Source: an uncultured Pseudomonadota bacterium (GTDB lineage Bacteria > Pseudomonadota > Gammaproteobacteria > Burkholderiales > Burkholderiaceae_C). From it: DNA of 64,000 bases. Where the stretch lies: NCBI GenBank assembly GCA_945952465.1, contig CAMFIB010000003.1, positions 62,001 to 126,000 on the forward strand, in the 5' to 3' direction. A program made the position numbers and the translations under genes. The stretch's first letter is position 1. Each line of letters opens with the position of its first letter. A model generated the notes under the pieces. The model had not been told where the DNA came from, ran no database searches, and was given only the letters and a program-made list of their open reading frames with translations. Positions 28,209-36,962 of the stretch are shown here, piece after piece.

Positions 28209-29060
28209 ATGCAGTTCAGTTTCCCGGCCCTGACCCCCTTGGCCTACTTCGGTGCCCTGGTTCAGAGCGACGAGCATTTCCCGCTGCTGGAAACGGCGGT
28301 CAGTCTCGCGCAGGACGAATACCCCGACCTCGACGTGCAGCAGGTGCTGGGCGACGTCGATCAACTGCTGGCCCGCCTGAAGCGCCGCATCCCGGCCGAC
28401 GCCGCGCCGCTGCAGCGGCTGCGCGCGCTCAACCAGTTCTTCTTCCACGACCTGAGCTTCGGCGGCAACGTCAACGACTACTACGACCCCGACAACAGCT
28501 ACCTCAACGCGGTGTTGCGCACCCGTCGCGGCATTCCCATTTCACTGGCCGTGCTGTGGATGGAACTGGCCCAGGGCCTCGGCCTGAACGCCCGGGGTGT
28601 CGCGTTTCCGGGGCATTTCATGGTGAAGGTGAACCTGCCGAAGGGGCAGGTGGTGATCGACCCGTTCACCGGCCAATCGCTGAGCCGCGAGGAGCTGTCG
28701 GAGCGGCTGGAGCCGTACAAGCGCAAGAGCGGCCTGGTCGACGACTTCGACGTGCCGCTCGGCCTCTACCTGCAGGCCGCCACGCCGCGCGACATCATCT
28801 GCCGCATGCTGCGCAACCTGAAGGAAGTGCACCGCACCCAGGAAGACTGGCAGCGCCTGATCGCGGTGCAGAACCGGCTGGTGGTGCTGCTGCCCGAGGC
28901 CTGGCCCGAGTACCGCGACCGTGGCCTGGCGCACGCCGAGCAGGGCCACGCCGCGCAGGCGGTGGAAGACCTGGAAACCTACGTCGCCAACGTCGAGGAA
29001 GCGCTCGATCTGGACGCCATCACCGAGCGGGTCGCGGAACTGCGGCGCGAGATGAACTGA
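28209..29060 (+). CDS. SirB1 family protein (transglutaminase-like with TPR tail)
   Basis: A 283-residue soluble protein. The middle segment NVNDYYDPDNSYLNAVLRTRRGIPISLAVLWMELA and the GLNARGVAFPGHFMV block are diagnostic of SirB1/YchA. The family has a transglutaminase-like fold whose catalytic Cys is usually missing; here the expected position is also not a cysteine, so hydrolytic activity is doubtful. The C-terminal part (about 205-283) has TPR-like helices. It is downstream of murJ by 68 bp. The role is unknown; E. coli sirB1 was only loosely linked to virulence gene control. Confidence 0.85.
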   Translation: MQFSFPALTPLAYFGALVQSDEHFPLLETAVSLAQDEYPDLDVQQVLGDVDQLLARLKRRIPADAAPLQRLRALNQFFFHDLSFGGNVNDYYDPDNSYLNAVLRTRRGIPISLAVLWMELAQGLGLNARGVAFPGHFMVKVNLPKGQVVIDPFTGQSLSREELSERLEPYKRKSGLVDDFDVPLGLYLQAATPRDIICRMLRNLKEVHRTQEDWQRLIAVQNRLVVLLPEAWPEYRDRGLAHAEQGHAAQAVEDLETYVANVEEALDLDAITERVAELRREMN

Positions 29061-29131
29061 ACGCCATGGGGCCGCAGGCCGCGCCGGTGCTCGCTGTGCG
29101 AGAATCGCCCGCGTCAGAGACGCCTCCTGCC

Positions 29132-29422
29132 ATGGTCGAGATCCAGCAAACCCAGAACTTCAAGCTTTGGCTGCGCGACCAGCGCGGCAAGCGCGCGCGC
29201 GGGCTGGTGCAGGTGCATGTGGACAGGCTGCATCTGGGCCTGCCGTGCGACGTGCATGAGCTGGCCGGCGGCCTGTTCGAAATGCGCATCGAGCAGGGCC
29301 TGGGCTACCGCGTGTATTTCGCGGCGCCCGGCCCGCAATGCGTGGTGCTGCTGTCGGCCGGCGACACCCGCACGCAGGACCGCGACATCCAGCTCGCGAA
29401 CCGCCTCGCCATCAACATGTGA
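29132..29422 (+). CDS. RelE/HigB-type toxin (addiction module killer protein)
   Basis: A 96-residue protein with TQNFKLWLRDQRGKRARGLVQVHVDRL and LFEMRIEQGLGYRVYFA, the pattern of the short HigB-like killer family. Such toxins are ribosome-associated mRNA interferases. The order toxin-then-antitoxin matches HigBA. The basic N-terminal helix and the GYRVYF strand look intact, so the toxin is probably functional. The antitoxin follows after 13 bp. Nothing nearby marks a mobile element. Confidence 0.85.
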   Translation: MVEIQQTQNFKLWLRDQRGKRARGLVQVHVDRLHLGLPCDVHELAGGLFEMRIEQGLGYRVYFAAPGPQCVVLLSAGDTRTQDRDIQLANRLAINM

Positions 29423-29435
29423 GCCCGCGCACAGC

Positions 29436-29726
29436 ATGTCCAAGACCGCCCGCTTGCCCTATGACGCCGCCGAATTCCTCGACACCGAGGACGACGTGGT
29501 GGCCTACCTGAACGCCGCCATCGAAGACGGCGATGCGGGGCTGGTGGTGCATGCGCTGCGCAACGTGGCGCGGCAGCGCGCCACCTCGCTCAAGCCGGGG
29601 TCGTCCATCGCGGTCGATCTGCAGGCTGTCGAGCGGGCGCTGTCCGAGCCGGGCCCGGTGCAACTGGCCCCCGTGCTGGTGGCCATCAAGGCGCTGGGCG
29701 TCAAGGTGCAGGTCGCCCGCTACTGA
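29436..29726 (+). CDS. HigA-like antitoxin (addiction module antidote protein)
   Basis: A 96-residue protein with PYDAAEFLDTEDDVVAYLNAAIEDGD, the family opening, then VVHALRNVARQRATSLKPG and a C-terminal helix-turn-helix-like half with ALSEPGPVQLAPVLVAIKALGVKVQV. The antitoxin neutralises the toxin and normally represses the pair. No clear operator palindrome is visible upstream of the toxin gene. Its stop codon TGA merges with the first base of family A copy 4. Confidence 0.82.
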   Translation: MSKTARLPYDAAEFLDTEDDVVAYLNAAIEDGDAGLVVHALRNVARQRATSLKPGSSIAVDLQAVERALSEPGPVQLAPVLVAIKALGVKVQVARY

Positions 29727-29794
29727 TTTTTGAGGGAAAAGGCCCTCAAGTCAGCGCCAAATCTGGATTGTTTGCTCCATTTATAGGAGCAAAC
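29726..29794 (-). repeat. Dispersed repeat family A, copy 4 (between antitoxin and purM)
   Basis: Minus strand: GTTTGCTCCTATAAATGGAGCAAAC is a long inverted repeat (TTTGCTCC/GGAGCAAA), followed by GATTTGGCGCTGACTTGAGGGCC and CCCTCAAAA. Between convergent genes it may double as a terminator. The terminal inverted repeat is the best preserved in the window. Confidence 0.75.
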
Positions 29795-29807
29795 CCATCA
29801 CCCCGAT

Positions 29808-30851
29808 TCAGCGCACTTCCACCGCCGCGCCGTCGCCGCGCGGGGCGATGGCGCCGATCACCTGCACCGTTTCGCCCTGGGCGCGCAGCGTGGCCGCCGT
29901 GGCCTCTGCGGCGTCAGGCGCCACCACCACCACCATGCCGATGCCGTTGTTGAAGGTGCGGTTCATCTCGAAGTCGTCGATGCCGGCCGTCTGCTGCAGC
30001 CATGCGAACAGCTCGGTCTGCGGCCAGCTGCCCTTCTTGAGGTGGGCGGCCAGGCCTTCCGGCAGCACGCGCGGAATGTTCTCCAGCAGGCCGCCGCCGG
30101 TGATGTGGGCGAGGGCCTTGATGGGGTGCGCGGCCAGCGCGGCCAGCACCGGCTTCACGTAGAGCCGGGTGGGCGCCATCACGGCCTGGCGGAAGGGCAC
30201 GCCGTCCAGCGTGGCGGGCAAGCTGGCTTCGGCGCGATCGATGCACTTGCGCACCAGCGAGAAGCCGTTGGAATGCACGCCGCTGGACGACAGGCCCAGC
30301 ACCACGTCGCCGGCCGCCACGTCACGGCCGGTGAGGATTTTCGATTTCTCGACCGCGCCGACGCAGAAACCGGCCAGGTCGTATTCGCCGGCCGGGTACA
30401 TGCCAGGCATCTCGGCCGTTTCGCCGCCGATCAGCGCGCAACCCGAGAGTTCGCAGCCCTTGGCGATGCCGCCGACCACCGCTGCGGCGGTGTCCACGTC
30501 GAGCTTGCCGCAGGCGAAGTAGTCCAGGAAGAACAGCGGCTCGGCGCCCTGCACCAGCACGTCGTTCACGCTCATGGCCACCAGGTCGATGCCCACCGTG
30601 TCGTGGATGTTCCACTCGAAGGCCAGCTTGAGCTTGGTGCCCACGCCGTCGGTGCCGCTCACCAGCACCGGCTCCTTGTAGCGCTTGGGCACCTCGAACA
30701 GCGCGCCGAAGCCGCCGATGCCGGCCAGCACGCCCTCGCGCATGGTCTTCTTCGCCAGCGGCTTGATGCGTTCGACCAGTGCGTCGCCCGCGTCGATGTC
30801 GACGCCGGCGTCCTTGTAGGACAGCGGGGAAGGGGTGTTGGATGAGCTCAT
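29808..30851 (-). CDS. purM: Phosphoribosylformylglycinamidine cyclo-ligase
   Basis: PurM makes aminoimidazole ribonucleotide with ATP, the fifth step of purine synthesis. The 347 residues include [54 protein letters not shown] and [14 protein letters not shown], all classic. The C-terminal half has [16 protein letters not shown]. It is divergent from the AI-2E permease gene with about 87 bp between, so the promoter is compact. Convergent with the toxin-antitoxin pair. Confidence 0.97.
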   Translation of the reverse strand: MSSSNTPSPLSYKDAGVDIDAGDALVERIKPLAKKTMREGVLAGIGGFGALFEVPKRYKEPVLVSGTDGVGTKLKLAFEWNIHDTVGIDLVAMSVNDVLVQGAEPLFFLDYFACGKLDVDTAAAVVGGIAKGCELSGCALIGGETAEMPGMYPAGEYDLAGFCVGAVEKSKILTGRDVAAGDVVLGLSSSGVHSNGFSLVRKCIDRAEASLPATLDGVPFRQAVMAPTRLYVKPVLAALAAHPIKALAHITGGGLLENIPRVLPEGLAAHLKKGSWPQTELFAWLQQTAGIDDFEMNRTFNNGIGMVVVVAPDAAEATAATLRAQGETVQVIGAIAPRGDGAAVEVR

Positions 30852-30938
30852 GGAATGCGGGGCCAGACGGCAAGGGTGGGCGGCAGGCGGCCCGATAGAA
30901 TTTGCCGCACATTCTAAGGGTTCGCCCCCTTCTACCCC

Positions 30939-32021
30939 ATGCCCATGACATCCGCCCAGAAACGCGCGCTCAGCTGGCTCGGCATCGCGCTCGCCGCGAT
31001 CCTGGCGCTGTGGTACCTCGGCCCGGTGCTGACGCCGTTCGTCGTGGCGGCCGTGCTGGCCTATGCGCTGAACCCGCTCGTCAACCGGCTCGACCGCCTC
31101 GGCAACGGCCGCATGCCGCGCTTGCTGGTGGTCATCTTCGTGGAGATCGTCTTTCTGCTCGGCGTGCTGTCGCTGCTGCTGATGATGGTGCCGATTCTCG
31201 CCAAGGAGCTGCCGCAGCTGCGCGAGCAGGTGCCGGTGCTGGCCGAGCGGCTCAACGCCTGGGCCGGCCCCAAGCTGGCGCAGTTGGGCGTGCAGAGCAC
31301 GCTGGACGTGGCCAGCATCAAGGCCTTCGTGCTGAAGTACCTCAACGCCAACTTCGACGAGGCCTTCGGTTCGCTGCTGGTGTCGCTGAAGATGGGCGGT
31401 TCGGTGGCGCTGGCCATCATCGGCAACGGCATCATGATCCCGGTCGCGCTGTTCTACCTGCTGATGGACTGGGACAGGTTCGTGCAACACGTCACCGACC
31501 TGGTGCCGCTGCCCATGCGCGACGCCTTCCACAGCTTCACCGACGAGGCCGACGCCGTGCTCGGCCAGTACCTGCGCGGGCAGTTGCTGGTGATGCTGAT
31601 CCTGGCCGTGTTCTACAGCGCCGGGCTGGCCCTGTTCGGGCTGGATCTGGCGCTGCCGATCGGCATCTTCACGGGGCTGGCCGTGTTCGTGCCCTACCTC
31701 GGTTTCGGCCTTGGCCTGGTGCTCGCCACCCTGGCCGGCCTGCTGGAGTTCACCGCGCAGGGCGGGCCGCTGAAGGCCCTCGTCATGGTGGCGGTGGTCT
31801 ACGGCGCCGGCCAGATGGTCGAGAGCATCTGGCTGACGCCGCGGCTGGTGGGCGAACGCATCGGCCTGCACCCGCTGGCCGTGATCTTCGCGCTGCTGGC
31901 TTTCGGCCAGCTGTTCGGTTTCGTCGGCGTGCTGATCGCGCTGCCGGCGAGTGCGGTGTTGCTGGTGGCGATCCGACGCGTGCGCGCCAGCTACGTCGCC
32001 AGCCGTCTGTACACGGGATGA
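30939..32021 (+). CDS. AI-2E transporter (PerM) family permease
   Basis: A 360-residue membrane protein. Two N-terminal helices (about 12-45), a helix at about 65-90, a soluble segment rich in charged residues (about 90-150), then five more helices, with the family signature [20 protein letters not shown] near 250-270 and [29 protein letters not shown] near the end. Members range from AI-2 exporters to sodium/proton antiporters, so substrate cannot be assigned. Gene order permease-hda is a frequent Burkholderiales and pseudomonad arrangement. Confidence 0.88.
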   Translation: MPMTSAQKRALSWLGIALAAILALWYLGPVLTPFVVAAVLAYALNPLVNRLDRLGNGRMPRLLVVIFVEIVFLLGVLSLLLMMVPILAKELPQLREQVPVLAERLNAWAGPKLAQLGVQSTLDVASIKAFVLKYLNANFDEAFGSLLVSLKMGGSVALAIIGNGIMIPVALFYLLMDWDRFVQHVTDLVPLPMRDAFHSFTDEADAVLGQYLRGQLLVMLILAVFYSAGLALFGLDLALPIGIFTGLAVFVPYLGFGLGLVLATLAGLLEFTAQGGPLKALVMVAVVYGAGQMVESIWLTPRLVGERIGLHPLAVIFALLAFGQLFGFVGVLIALPASAVLLVAIRRVRASYVASRLYTG

Positions 32022-32102
32022 GCCCCCACGCTTGCCACTGCGTGTGCTGCGCTGCCCCCCGAGGGGGCTGTTCCGCCTTGGGAGCGGCCCGGCGGCGGAA
32101 CA
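32022..32102 (-). repeat. Dispersed repeat family B, copy 2 (before hda, inverted)
   Basis: The minus-strand reading has the family order: TTCCGCCGCCGGGCCGCTCCCAAGGCGGAA forms one hairpin (described here in two parts: TTCCGCCGCC and AAGGCGGAA), then AGCCCCCTCGGGGGGCAG and the CACGCAGTGGC block, ending GCGTGGGGGC. It starts directly after the permease stop and ends four bases before the hda ATG. Confidence 0.8.
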
Positions 32103-32106
32103 CCCG

Positions 32107-32802
32107 ATGAAACAGATCGCGCTCGACGTCGGCCTGCCGGCGGCCCCCACGCTGGCCGGCTATGTGGCGGCCGGCGACAACGAAGCGGCGCTGCGGCACC
32201 TGCAGCTGTGGCTGGGCGACGGCCACACCGCGCTGTCGCCGGTGCCCACCTATCTGTGGGGCGCGGCGGGCAGCGGCAAGACGCATTTGCTGAAGGCGGT
32301 GCAGGGCGAACTGGCGTCGCGCGGCGCGGCGGTGGGTTGGCTCGACGCCTCGGTCGCCGAACCGCCGGCCTTCGACGCCCGCTGGCGCGTGCTGCTGATG
32401 GACGAGGTGCAGCACTACAGCGCGGTGCAGCAGCATGCGGCCTTCAACTGGTTCGTCAACGCCATGAGCGCGGCCGACGGCCAGCCGCGTGGCCTGCTGG
32501 CCGCCGGTTCGCTGCCGCCGGCCGACCTGCCGCTGCGCGACGACCTGCGCAGCCGCCTCGGCTGGGGCCATGTGTTCCAGTTGCACGAACCCGACGACGC
32601 GGTGCGCCGCCGCGTGCTGCGCGAACAGGCCCGCGCCCGCGGGCTGGCGCTGCCCGACGAGGTGACCGACTTCGTGCTGGCCCGCTTCTCGCGCGACCTC
32701 GGCAGCCTCGCGCTGCTGTTGGACAGGCTGGACGCCTATTCCCTGGAAACCCGCCGCGCGCTCACCATTCCGCTCGTCAAAGCCATGCTGGAGGATTCTT
32801 GA
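32107..32802 (+). CDS. hda: DnaA regulatory inactivator Hda
   Basis: Hda with the DNA-loaded sliding clamp stimulates ATP hydrolysis by DnaA and so limits re-initiation. The 231 residues form one AAA+ module. N-terminal [14 protein letters not shown] resembles the clamp-binding start of Hda, Walker A is [14 protein letters not shown] (about 52-65), Walker [10 protein letters not shown] (about 97-105), and sensor/box VII residues follow in [13 protein letters not shown]. The gene is flanked by inverted family B copies, and copy 2 fills the ribosome-binding region, leaving no clear Shine-Dalgarno. Confidence 0.92.
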   Translation: MKQIALDVGLPAAPTLAGYVAAGDNEAALRHLQLWLGDGHTALSPVPTYLWGAAGSGKTHLLKAVQGELASRGAAVGWLDASVAEPPAFDARWRVLLMDEVQHYSAVQQHAAFNWFVNAMSAADGQPRGLLAAGSLPPADLPLRDDLRSRLGWGHVFQLHEPDDAVRRRVLREQARARGLALPDEVTDFVLARFSRDLGSLALLLDRLDAYSLETRRALTIPLVKAMLEDS

Positions 32803-32817
32803 ACACTGGAAGCCGCG

Positions 32818-32896
32818 TTCCGCCGCCGGGTCGCTCCCAAGGCGGAACAGCCCCCTCGGGGGGCAGCGAACCACACGCAGTGGGGAGCGTGGGGGT
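32818..32896 (+). repeat. Dispersed repeat family B, copy 3 (after hda, supplies HAD start)
   Basis: Contains TTCCGCCGCCGGGTCGCTCC, AAGGCGGAAC, AGCCCCCTCGGGGGGCAG, CCACACGCAGTGG and GAGCGTGGGGGT. It is opposite in orientation to copy 2, with hda between them. The GTG start of the HAD gene lies within its last bases. Confidence 0.8.
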
Positions 32897-33551
32897 TGCA
32901 TTTTTCGATCTGGACCATACGCTGCTGCCGCTGGATTCCGACTTTGCCTGGGGCGAATACACGACCACGATCGGCTGGACCGACCCGGCGCATTTCAAGC
33001 AGCGCAACGAAGAGTTTTTTGCGCACTACCGGGCCGGCACGCTCGACATCCACGACTACGTGCGCTTCGCGACCGACGCCGCGCGGCTCAAGGGCGCCGA
33101 GGCGGCGGCCAAGGCGCACCGCGACTTCATGCGCAGCGTCATCGCGCCGGCCATCCTGCCCAAGGCGCTGGCACTGCTCGACCAGCACCGGGCGCGCGGC
33201 GACGAGGTGGTGATCGTCACCGCCACCAACGAATTCGTGACCCGGCCGATCGCCGAAGCGCTCGGCGTGGCCGAGCTGATCGCGGTGGAACTGGAGCGGG
33301 GCAGCGACGGCTGGATCACCGGCGCCATCAAGGGCGTGCCGTCGGCCCGAGACGGCAAGGTGACCCGTGTCGAGGCCTGGCTGGCGGCGCGCGGCCAGAC
33401 GCTGGCCGACGTGGAAACCACCTTCTATTCCGACTCGCTGAACGACCTCGCGCTGCTCGAACGGGTCGATCACCCGGTGGCCACCAACCCCGACGAGAAG
33501 CTGCGCGCCATCGCGCAAGCCCGCGGTTGGCGCATACTAGACCTGTTTTGA
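32889..33551 (+). CDS. HAD-IB family phosphatase (SerB-like hydrolase)
   Basis: A 220-residue hydrolase. AFFDLDHTLLPLDSDFAWGEY gives the nucleophile Asp 7 and acid/base Asp 9 of HAD motif I; motif II is IVTATNEFVTRPIAE, and motif III/IV is TTFYSDSLNDLALLE. This matches the HAD-IB group that includes phosphoserine phosphatases. Substrate is uncertain; serC and serA are elsewhere in this window, so a phosphoserine role is conceivable but unproven. The GTG at 32889 is the only plausible start and is contributed by the end of repeat B; a GGGGAG sequence lies next to it. Confidence 0.85.
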   Translation: MGVAFFDLDHTLLPLDSDFAWGEYTTTIGWTDPAHFKQRNEEFFAHYRAGTLDIHDYVRFATDAARLKGAEAAAKAHRDFMRSVIAPAILPKALALLDQHRARGDEVVIVTATNEFVTRPIAEALGVAELIAVELERGSDGWITGAIKGVPSARDGKVTRVEAWLAARGQTLADVETTFYSDSLNDLALLERVDHPVATNPDEKLRAIAQARGWRILDLF

Positions 33552-33594
33552 ACGCTGGCGCGGGCCCACCGCCCCGCCGGCCGCATCCCTCTTC

Positions 33595-35241
33595 ATGATC
33601 AAGAAATTCATCGACCGGCTGCTGGGCAAGGACCCGGCCAAGTCTCCCGCCCCCCGCTCGCGCAAGAAGCCCGACTTCGGCAAACGCCAGGACCTCGGCC
33701 CCGAGGTGCACGGCATCGACCCCGCGCTGGTCGACGAGCGGGCGCTCAACGTGGTCGGCACATTGCAGAAGGCCGGCTTCGAGGCCTACATTGTGGGCGG
33801 CGCGGTGCGCGACCTGCTGCTCGGCCTGCGGCCCAAGGACTTCGACGTGGCCACCAACGCCACGCCCGAGCAGGTGAAGGGCCTGTTCCGCCGCGCCTTC
33901 ATCATCGGCCGGCGCTTCCGCATCGTGCACGTGGTCTACGGCCGGGGCCGCGAGCACGAGGTGATCGAGGTCTCGACCTTCCGCGCCTACCTGGACGCCG
34001 CCGCCGCCGAGCAGGTGGCCGGCAACGAGCGCACCAGCAAGGGTGAACTGGCCGGCATGAAGCATGCGGTCGATGCCTCCGGCCGCGTGCTGCGCGACAA
34101 CGTCTGGGGCCCGATGGAGGAAGACGCCGCGCGCCGCGACTTCACCGTCAACGCGATGTACTACGACCCGCAGCACCAGATCGTGGTCGACTACCACCAC
34201 GGCATCCGCGACGCCAAGAAGCTGGTGCTGCGCATGATCGGCGACCCCGCCACCCGCTACCGCGAAGACCCGGTGCGGCTGATCCGCGCCGTGCGTTTCT
34301 CGGCCAAGCTGTCGCCGCTGGGTTTCAAGCTGGAGCCCGGCACGGCCGAGCCGCTGCAGCGCTCGCAGGCGCTGCTGGCCGAGGTGCCGCAGAGCCGCCT
34401 GTTCGACGAGATGCTGAAGCTGCTGCAGACCGGCCACGCGCTCGCCACCATCGCGCAGCTCAACAAGCTGGGCCTGTCGCGCGGCATCTACCCGCTGCTC
34501 GACGTGGTGGTCGAACGCGCCGAGCTGCCCTTCGTGAAGGCCGCGCTGCAAGACACCGACCGCCGCGTCTCCGAAGGCAAGCCGGTCGCACCCAGCTTCC
34601 TGCTGGCCTGCGTGCTGTGGGCCGACGTGCGGGCCGGCTGGGCCCGCCGCGCATCGCAGGCCTCCGGCCACCGCGGCCCGCCGGCCTTCGGCGCGCTGCA
34701 GGACGCGATCGACGAGGTGTTCAGCGCCCGCATCGGCGACGTGTCGGGGCGCGGCAAGCTGGCCGCCGACATGCGCGAGATCTGGATGATGCAGCCGCGC
34801 TTCGACAAGCGCACCGGCAACAGCCCCTACAGCCTGGCCGACCAGCCGCGTTTCCGCGCCGGCTTCGACTTCATGCGGCTGCGCGCCGTGACCGGCGAGA
34901 TCGACGAGGCGCTGGCCGAATGGTGGGAAACCTTCAGCACCACCCCCGACGACAACGTGCGCCAGGACCTGATCGACCAGGTGCGGGCCGAGCAGCAGGG
35001 CGCCCGCCAGCGCGCGCCCAAGCCGGTGCGCGAGCCGCGCACCGTTGACGCGGCACCCGGCGCAGAAACCGGGCCCCATCCCGACACCGAGGCCGTGCCC
35101 GACGACAGCGCCAAGCCCAAGCGCCGCCGCCGTCGCCGCCGCTCCGGCGGCAAGGGCGACGGCAGCACCGGCCCGGACGTCAGCACCGGCGGCATGGACC
35201 CCAACCCCGAGAACTTTGCGCCCGGCACCCACCGCGAGTGA
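33595..35241 (+). CDS. pcnB: Poly(A) polymerase I
   Basis: PcnB adds 3' poly(A) tails that promote RNA decay. It has 548 residues. The nucleotidyltransferase head has AYIVGGAVRDLLLGLRPKDF (about 63-82) and DFDVATNATPEQV with the catalytic aspartates. RRDFTVNAMYYDP and YREDPVRLIRAVRFSAKL are the usual tRNA-nucleotidyltransferase-family blocks. The C-terminus holds a strongly basic run of eight Arg/Lys residues (near 503-511), likely for RNA binding. folK follows after 13 bp, as in many proteobacteria. Confidence 0.95.
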   Translation: MIKKFIDRLLGKDPAKSPAPRSRKKPDFGKRQDLGPEVHGIDPALVDERALNVVGTLQKAGFEAYIVGGAVRDLLLGLRPKDFDVATNATPEQVKGLFRRAFIIGRRFRIVHVVYGRGREHEVIEVSTFRAYLDAAAAEQVAGNERTSKGELAGMKHAVDASGRVLRDNVWGPMEEDAARRDFTVNAMYYDPQHQIVVDYHHGIRDAKKLVLRMIGDPATRYREDPVRLIRAVRFSAKLSPLGFKLEPGTAEPLQRSQALLAEVPQSRLFDEMLKLLQTGHALATIAQLNKLGLSRGIYPLLDVVVERAELPFVKAALQDTDRRVSEGKPVAPSFLLACVLWADVRAGWARRASQASGHRGPPAFGALQDAIDEVFSARIGDVSGRGKLAADMREIWMMQPRFDKRTGNSPYSLADQPRFRAGFDFMRLRAVTGEIDEALAEWWETFSTTPDDNVRQDLIDQVRAEQQGARQRAPKPVREPRTVDAAPGAETGPHPDTEAVPDDSAKPKRRRRRRRSGGKGDGSTGPDVSTGGMDPNPENFAPGTHRE

Positions 35242-35254
35242 CGGCCGGGCGGCC

Positions 35255-35710
35255 GTGGCCGCCTGGATCGGCCTCGGCGCCAACCTGGGCGACGCGCCCG
35301 CCGCCGTGCGTGCCGCCATCGACGCGCTCGGCGCGTTGCCGCTGACCACGCTGTCGGCCGCATCCTCGCTGTGGACCAGCGCGCCGGTCGATGCGCAGGG
35401 CCCGGATTTCGTGAACGCCGTTGCCCGCATCGAGACCCGGCTCACCGCGCCCGATCTGCTGCGTGAGCTGCAGGCGCTGGAAAGCGGCGCCGGCCGCGAG
35501 CGGCCCTACCGCAACGCCCCCCGCACGCTGGACCTCGACCTGCTGCTGTACGGCGCCGCACACATCGACAGCCCCACGCTGACCGTGCCGCACCCCCGGT
35601 TGTGGCAACGCGCTTTCGTGCTGCTGCCACTGCACGAGATCGACCCCGCACGGGTGCCCGAGGCCGCGCTGCTGGCGGTGGCCGGCCAGCGCATCGCGCG
35701 CCGGCCCTGA
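35255..35710 (+). CDS. folK: Hydroxymethyldihydropterin pyrophosphokinase
   Basis: FolK transfers pyrophosphate from ATP to 6-hydroxymethyl-7,8-dihydropterin, providing the substrate of dihydropteroate synthase. From the GTG at 35255 the protein has 151 residues and begins VAAWIGLGANLGDAPAAV. GRERPYRNAPRTLDLDLLLYG is the signature with catalytic acidic pair, and TVPHPRLWQRAFVLLPLHEI is the C-terminal block. No ATG exists between the upstream stop and the conserved start, so GTG is the choice. Coupled to pcnB. Confidence 0.93.
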   Translation: MAAWIGLGANLGDAPAAVRAAIDALGALPLTTLSAASSLWTSAPVDAQGPDFVNAVARIETRLTAPDLLRELQALESGAGRERPYRNAPRTLDLDLLLYGAAHIDSPTLTVPHPRLWQRAFVLLPLHEIDPARVPEAALLAVAGQRIARRP

Positions 35711-35727
35711 ACCGCCCGCACACGGTG

Positions 35728-35796
35728 TTTTCAGAGAGAAATGTGCCTGCTGTCAGCGCCGAATATGGGATTGATGCTACCAATTTAGTAGCTTGA
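35728..35796 (-). repeat. Dispersed repeat family A, copy 5 (after folK)
   Basis: Minus strand: AAGCTACTAAATTGGTAGCATC (a GCTAC/GTAGC inverted repeat, split here as AAGCTACTAAATT and GGTAGC), then ATATTCGGCGCTGACAGC and CTCTCTGAAAA. Purely intergenic, 18 bp after the folK stop. Confidence 0.75.
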
Positions 35797-35878
35797 ACGG
35801 CCTCGCGTCCTACATCGGAAGGCCGCTGCGCGGCCGTACATTCGCCTCCATCGACACAACCTAAGGATGGAGGCTCAC

Positions 35879-36124
35879 ATGGAACTGCTCTGGTTCATTC
35901 TCATCGGCCTGGCCGCCGGCTGGCTGGCCGGCCAACTGGTCAAGGGTGGCGGCTTCGGCGTCATCGGCGACATCATCGTCGGCGTCATCGGCGCGCTGCT
36001 CGGCGGCTTTCTGTTTGGTGCGCTGGGCTTTTCGGCGGGTGGCGGCCTGCTCGGCAGCCTGATCGTCGCGACGATCGGCGCGGTCGTGCTGCTGTTGCTG
36101 CTGCGGGTCATCAAGCGGGCCTGA
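35879..36124 (+). CDS. GlsB/YeaQ/YmgE family small membrane protein
   Basis: An 81-residue, glycine-rich membrane protein: three helices with LWFILIGLAAGWLAGQLVKG, VIGDIIVGVIGALLGGFLFG and a final LIVATIGAVVLLLLLRVIKRA. The pattern is that of transglycosylase-associated/GlsB stress proteins. I prefer the ATG at 35879, which has AGGATGGAGG seven bases upstream; the ATG at 35867 lies in that ribosome binding site. Members rise in stress or stationary phase in other bacteria, which is family knowledge only. Confidence 0.88.
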   Translation: MELLWFILIGLAAGWLAGQLVKGGGFGVIGDIIVGVIGALLGGFLFGALGFSAGGGLLGSLIVATIGAVVLLLLLRVIKRA

Positions 36125-36270
36125 CCGCCCGTGGCAGGTAGGACGCGTCCGACGCGCGCCCCGCCTGCCGGCCCACGGCCTGCGGGGTGTGCGTCTGGCT
36201 GGCAACCCCCGCGCACCGCAGGAGAATTTCAACAACAAACCCGCACACACCTTCCCACTCGCCAGCACCC

Positions 36271-36813
36271 ATGAACACCCGCCTCACCGTGATTTTCGCC
36301 ACCGCCGCCATCGGCGCAGCCTCCATGGCCAGTGCCGCTTCGGGCGACCTGACGATCCCGATGACCCTGGTGGACGCGAAAGGTGTGGGCAAGCCGGTGG
36401 GCCAGGTCGTCGTCAGCAAGAGCAAGTACGGCCTGGTTTTCACCCCCGACCTGAAGGGGCTGGCACCCGGTGTGCACGGCTTCCATGTTCACGAGAACGG
36501 CAGCTGCGCACCCAAGACGGTGGACGGTAAGGTGGAAGCGGCCGGCGCTGCCGGCGACCACTACGACCCGTTGAAGTCCGGCGTTCACGGCTCGGCCTGG
36601 GGCACCGGCCACCGGGGCGACCTGCCGGCGCTGTACGTCGATGCCAGCGGCAACGCCAGCCAGCCGGTGCTGGCGCCACGGCTCAAGATGAACGAATTGA
36701 AAGGCAAGGCCCTGATGGTGCATCAGGGCGGCGACAACCACGCCGACAGCCCCGAGAAAGCGGGCGGCGGCGGCGAACGTGTCGTCTGCGGTGTCGCGGG
36801 TGCCACCACCTGA
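36271..36813 (+). CDS. sodC: Periplasmic Cu/Zn superoxide dismutase
   Basis: SodC dismutates superoxide in the periplasm. The 180 residues begin with a signal peptide (about 1-22, ending MASAA). Metal ligands are all visible: HVHENGSC (copper histidines and the disulfide Cys), GDHYDP (bridging region), GTGHRGDLPALYVD (zinc His and Asp), MVHQGGDNHAD (copper His), and the second disulfide Cys in VVCGVAG near the end. The position usually occupied by Y or M in GGDN(Y/M) is His here. It stands alone, with no visible SoxR- or Fur-type box. Confidence 0.95.
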   Translation: MNTRLTVIFATAAIGAASMASAASGDLTIPMTLVDAKGVGKPVGQVVVSKSKYGLVFTPDLKGLAPGVHGFHVHENGSCAPKTVDGKVEAAGAAGDHYDPLKSGVHGSAWGTGHRGDLPALYVDASGNASQPVLAPRLKMNELKGKALMVHQGGDNHADSPEKAGGGGERVVCGVAGATT

Positions 36814-36951
36814 GCGGCACCCGCCCAACGAGTACCCCTCCGCCGGCTGGCAGCGCCCCCCGCGACTGCTGGATGACCACCGGCATTTCCCCCAAGGGGG
36901 TCGGTCCCGCGCCAGCGGTGATCGGCCCCCGATTTTTTTGGGGCAGGCGGT

Positions 36952-36957
36952 TACACT
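36952..36957 (+). promoter_or_regulatory. Possible -10 box (TACACT) of the DUF47-pit operon
   Basis: TACACT within GGTTACACTGCG resembles a sigma-70 -10 box and lies six bases before the Pho-box-like repeat. No good -35 hexamer stands 17 bases upstream, so the call is weak. Confidence 0.3.
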
Positions 36958-36962
36958 GCGCG

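Noticed and set aside
28209-29060. SirB1-like protein as an active transglutaminase
   Set aside because: The expected catalytic cysteine is not evident, so enzymatic activity was not called.
32040-32080. Family B palindromes taken as rho-independent terminators
   Set aside because: The stem is GC-rich but no T-run follows in any copy, and copies also occur inside genes.
36826-36905. GC-rich stretch after sodC as another family B copy
   Set aside because: It has CCCCC and GGGGG runs but not the ordered hairpin blocks of the family.
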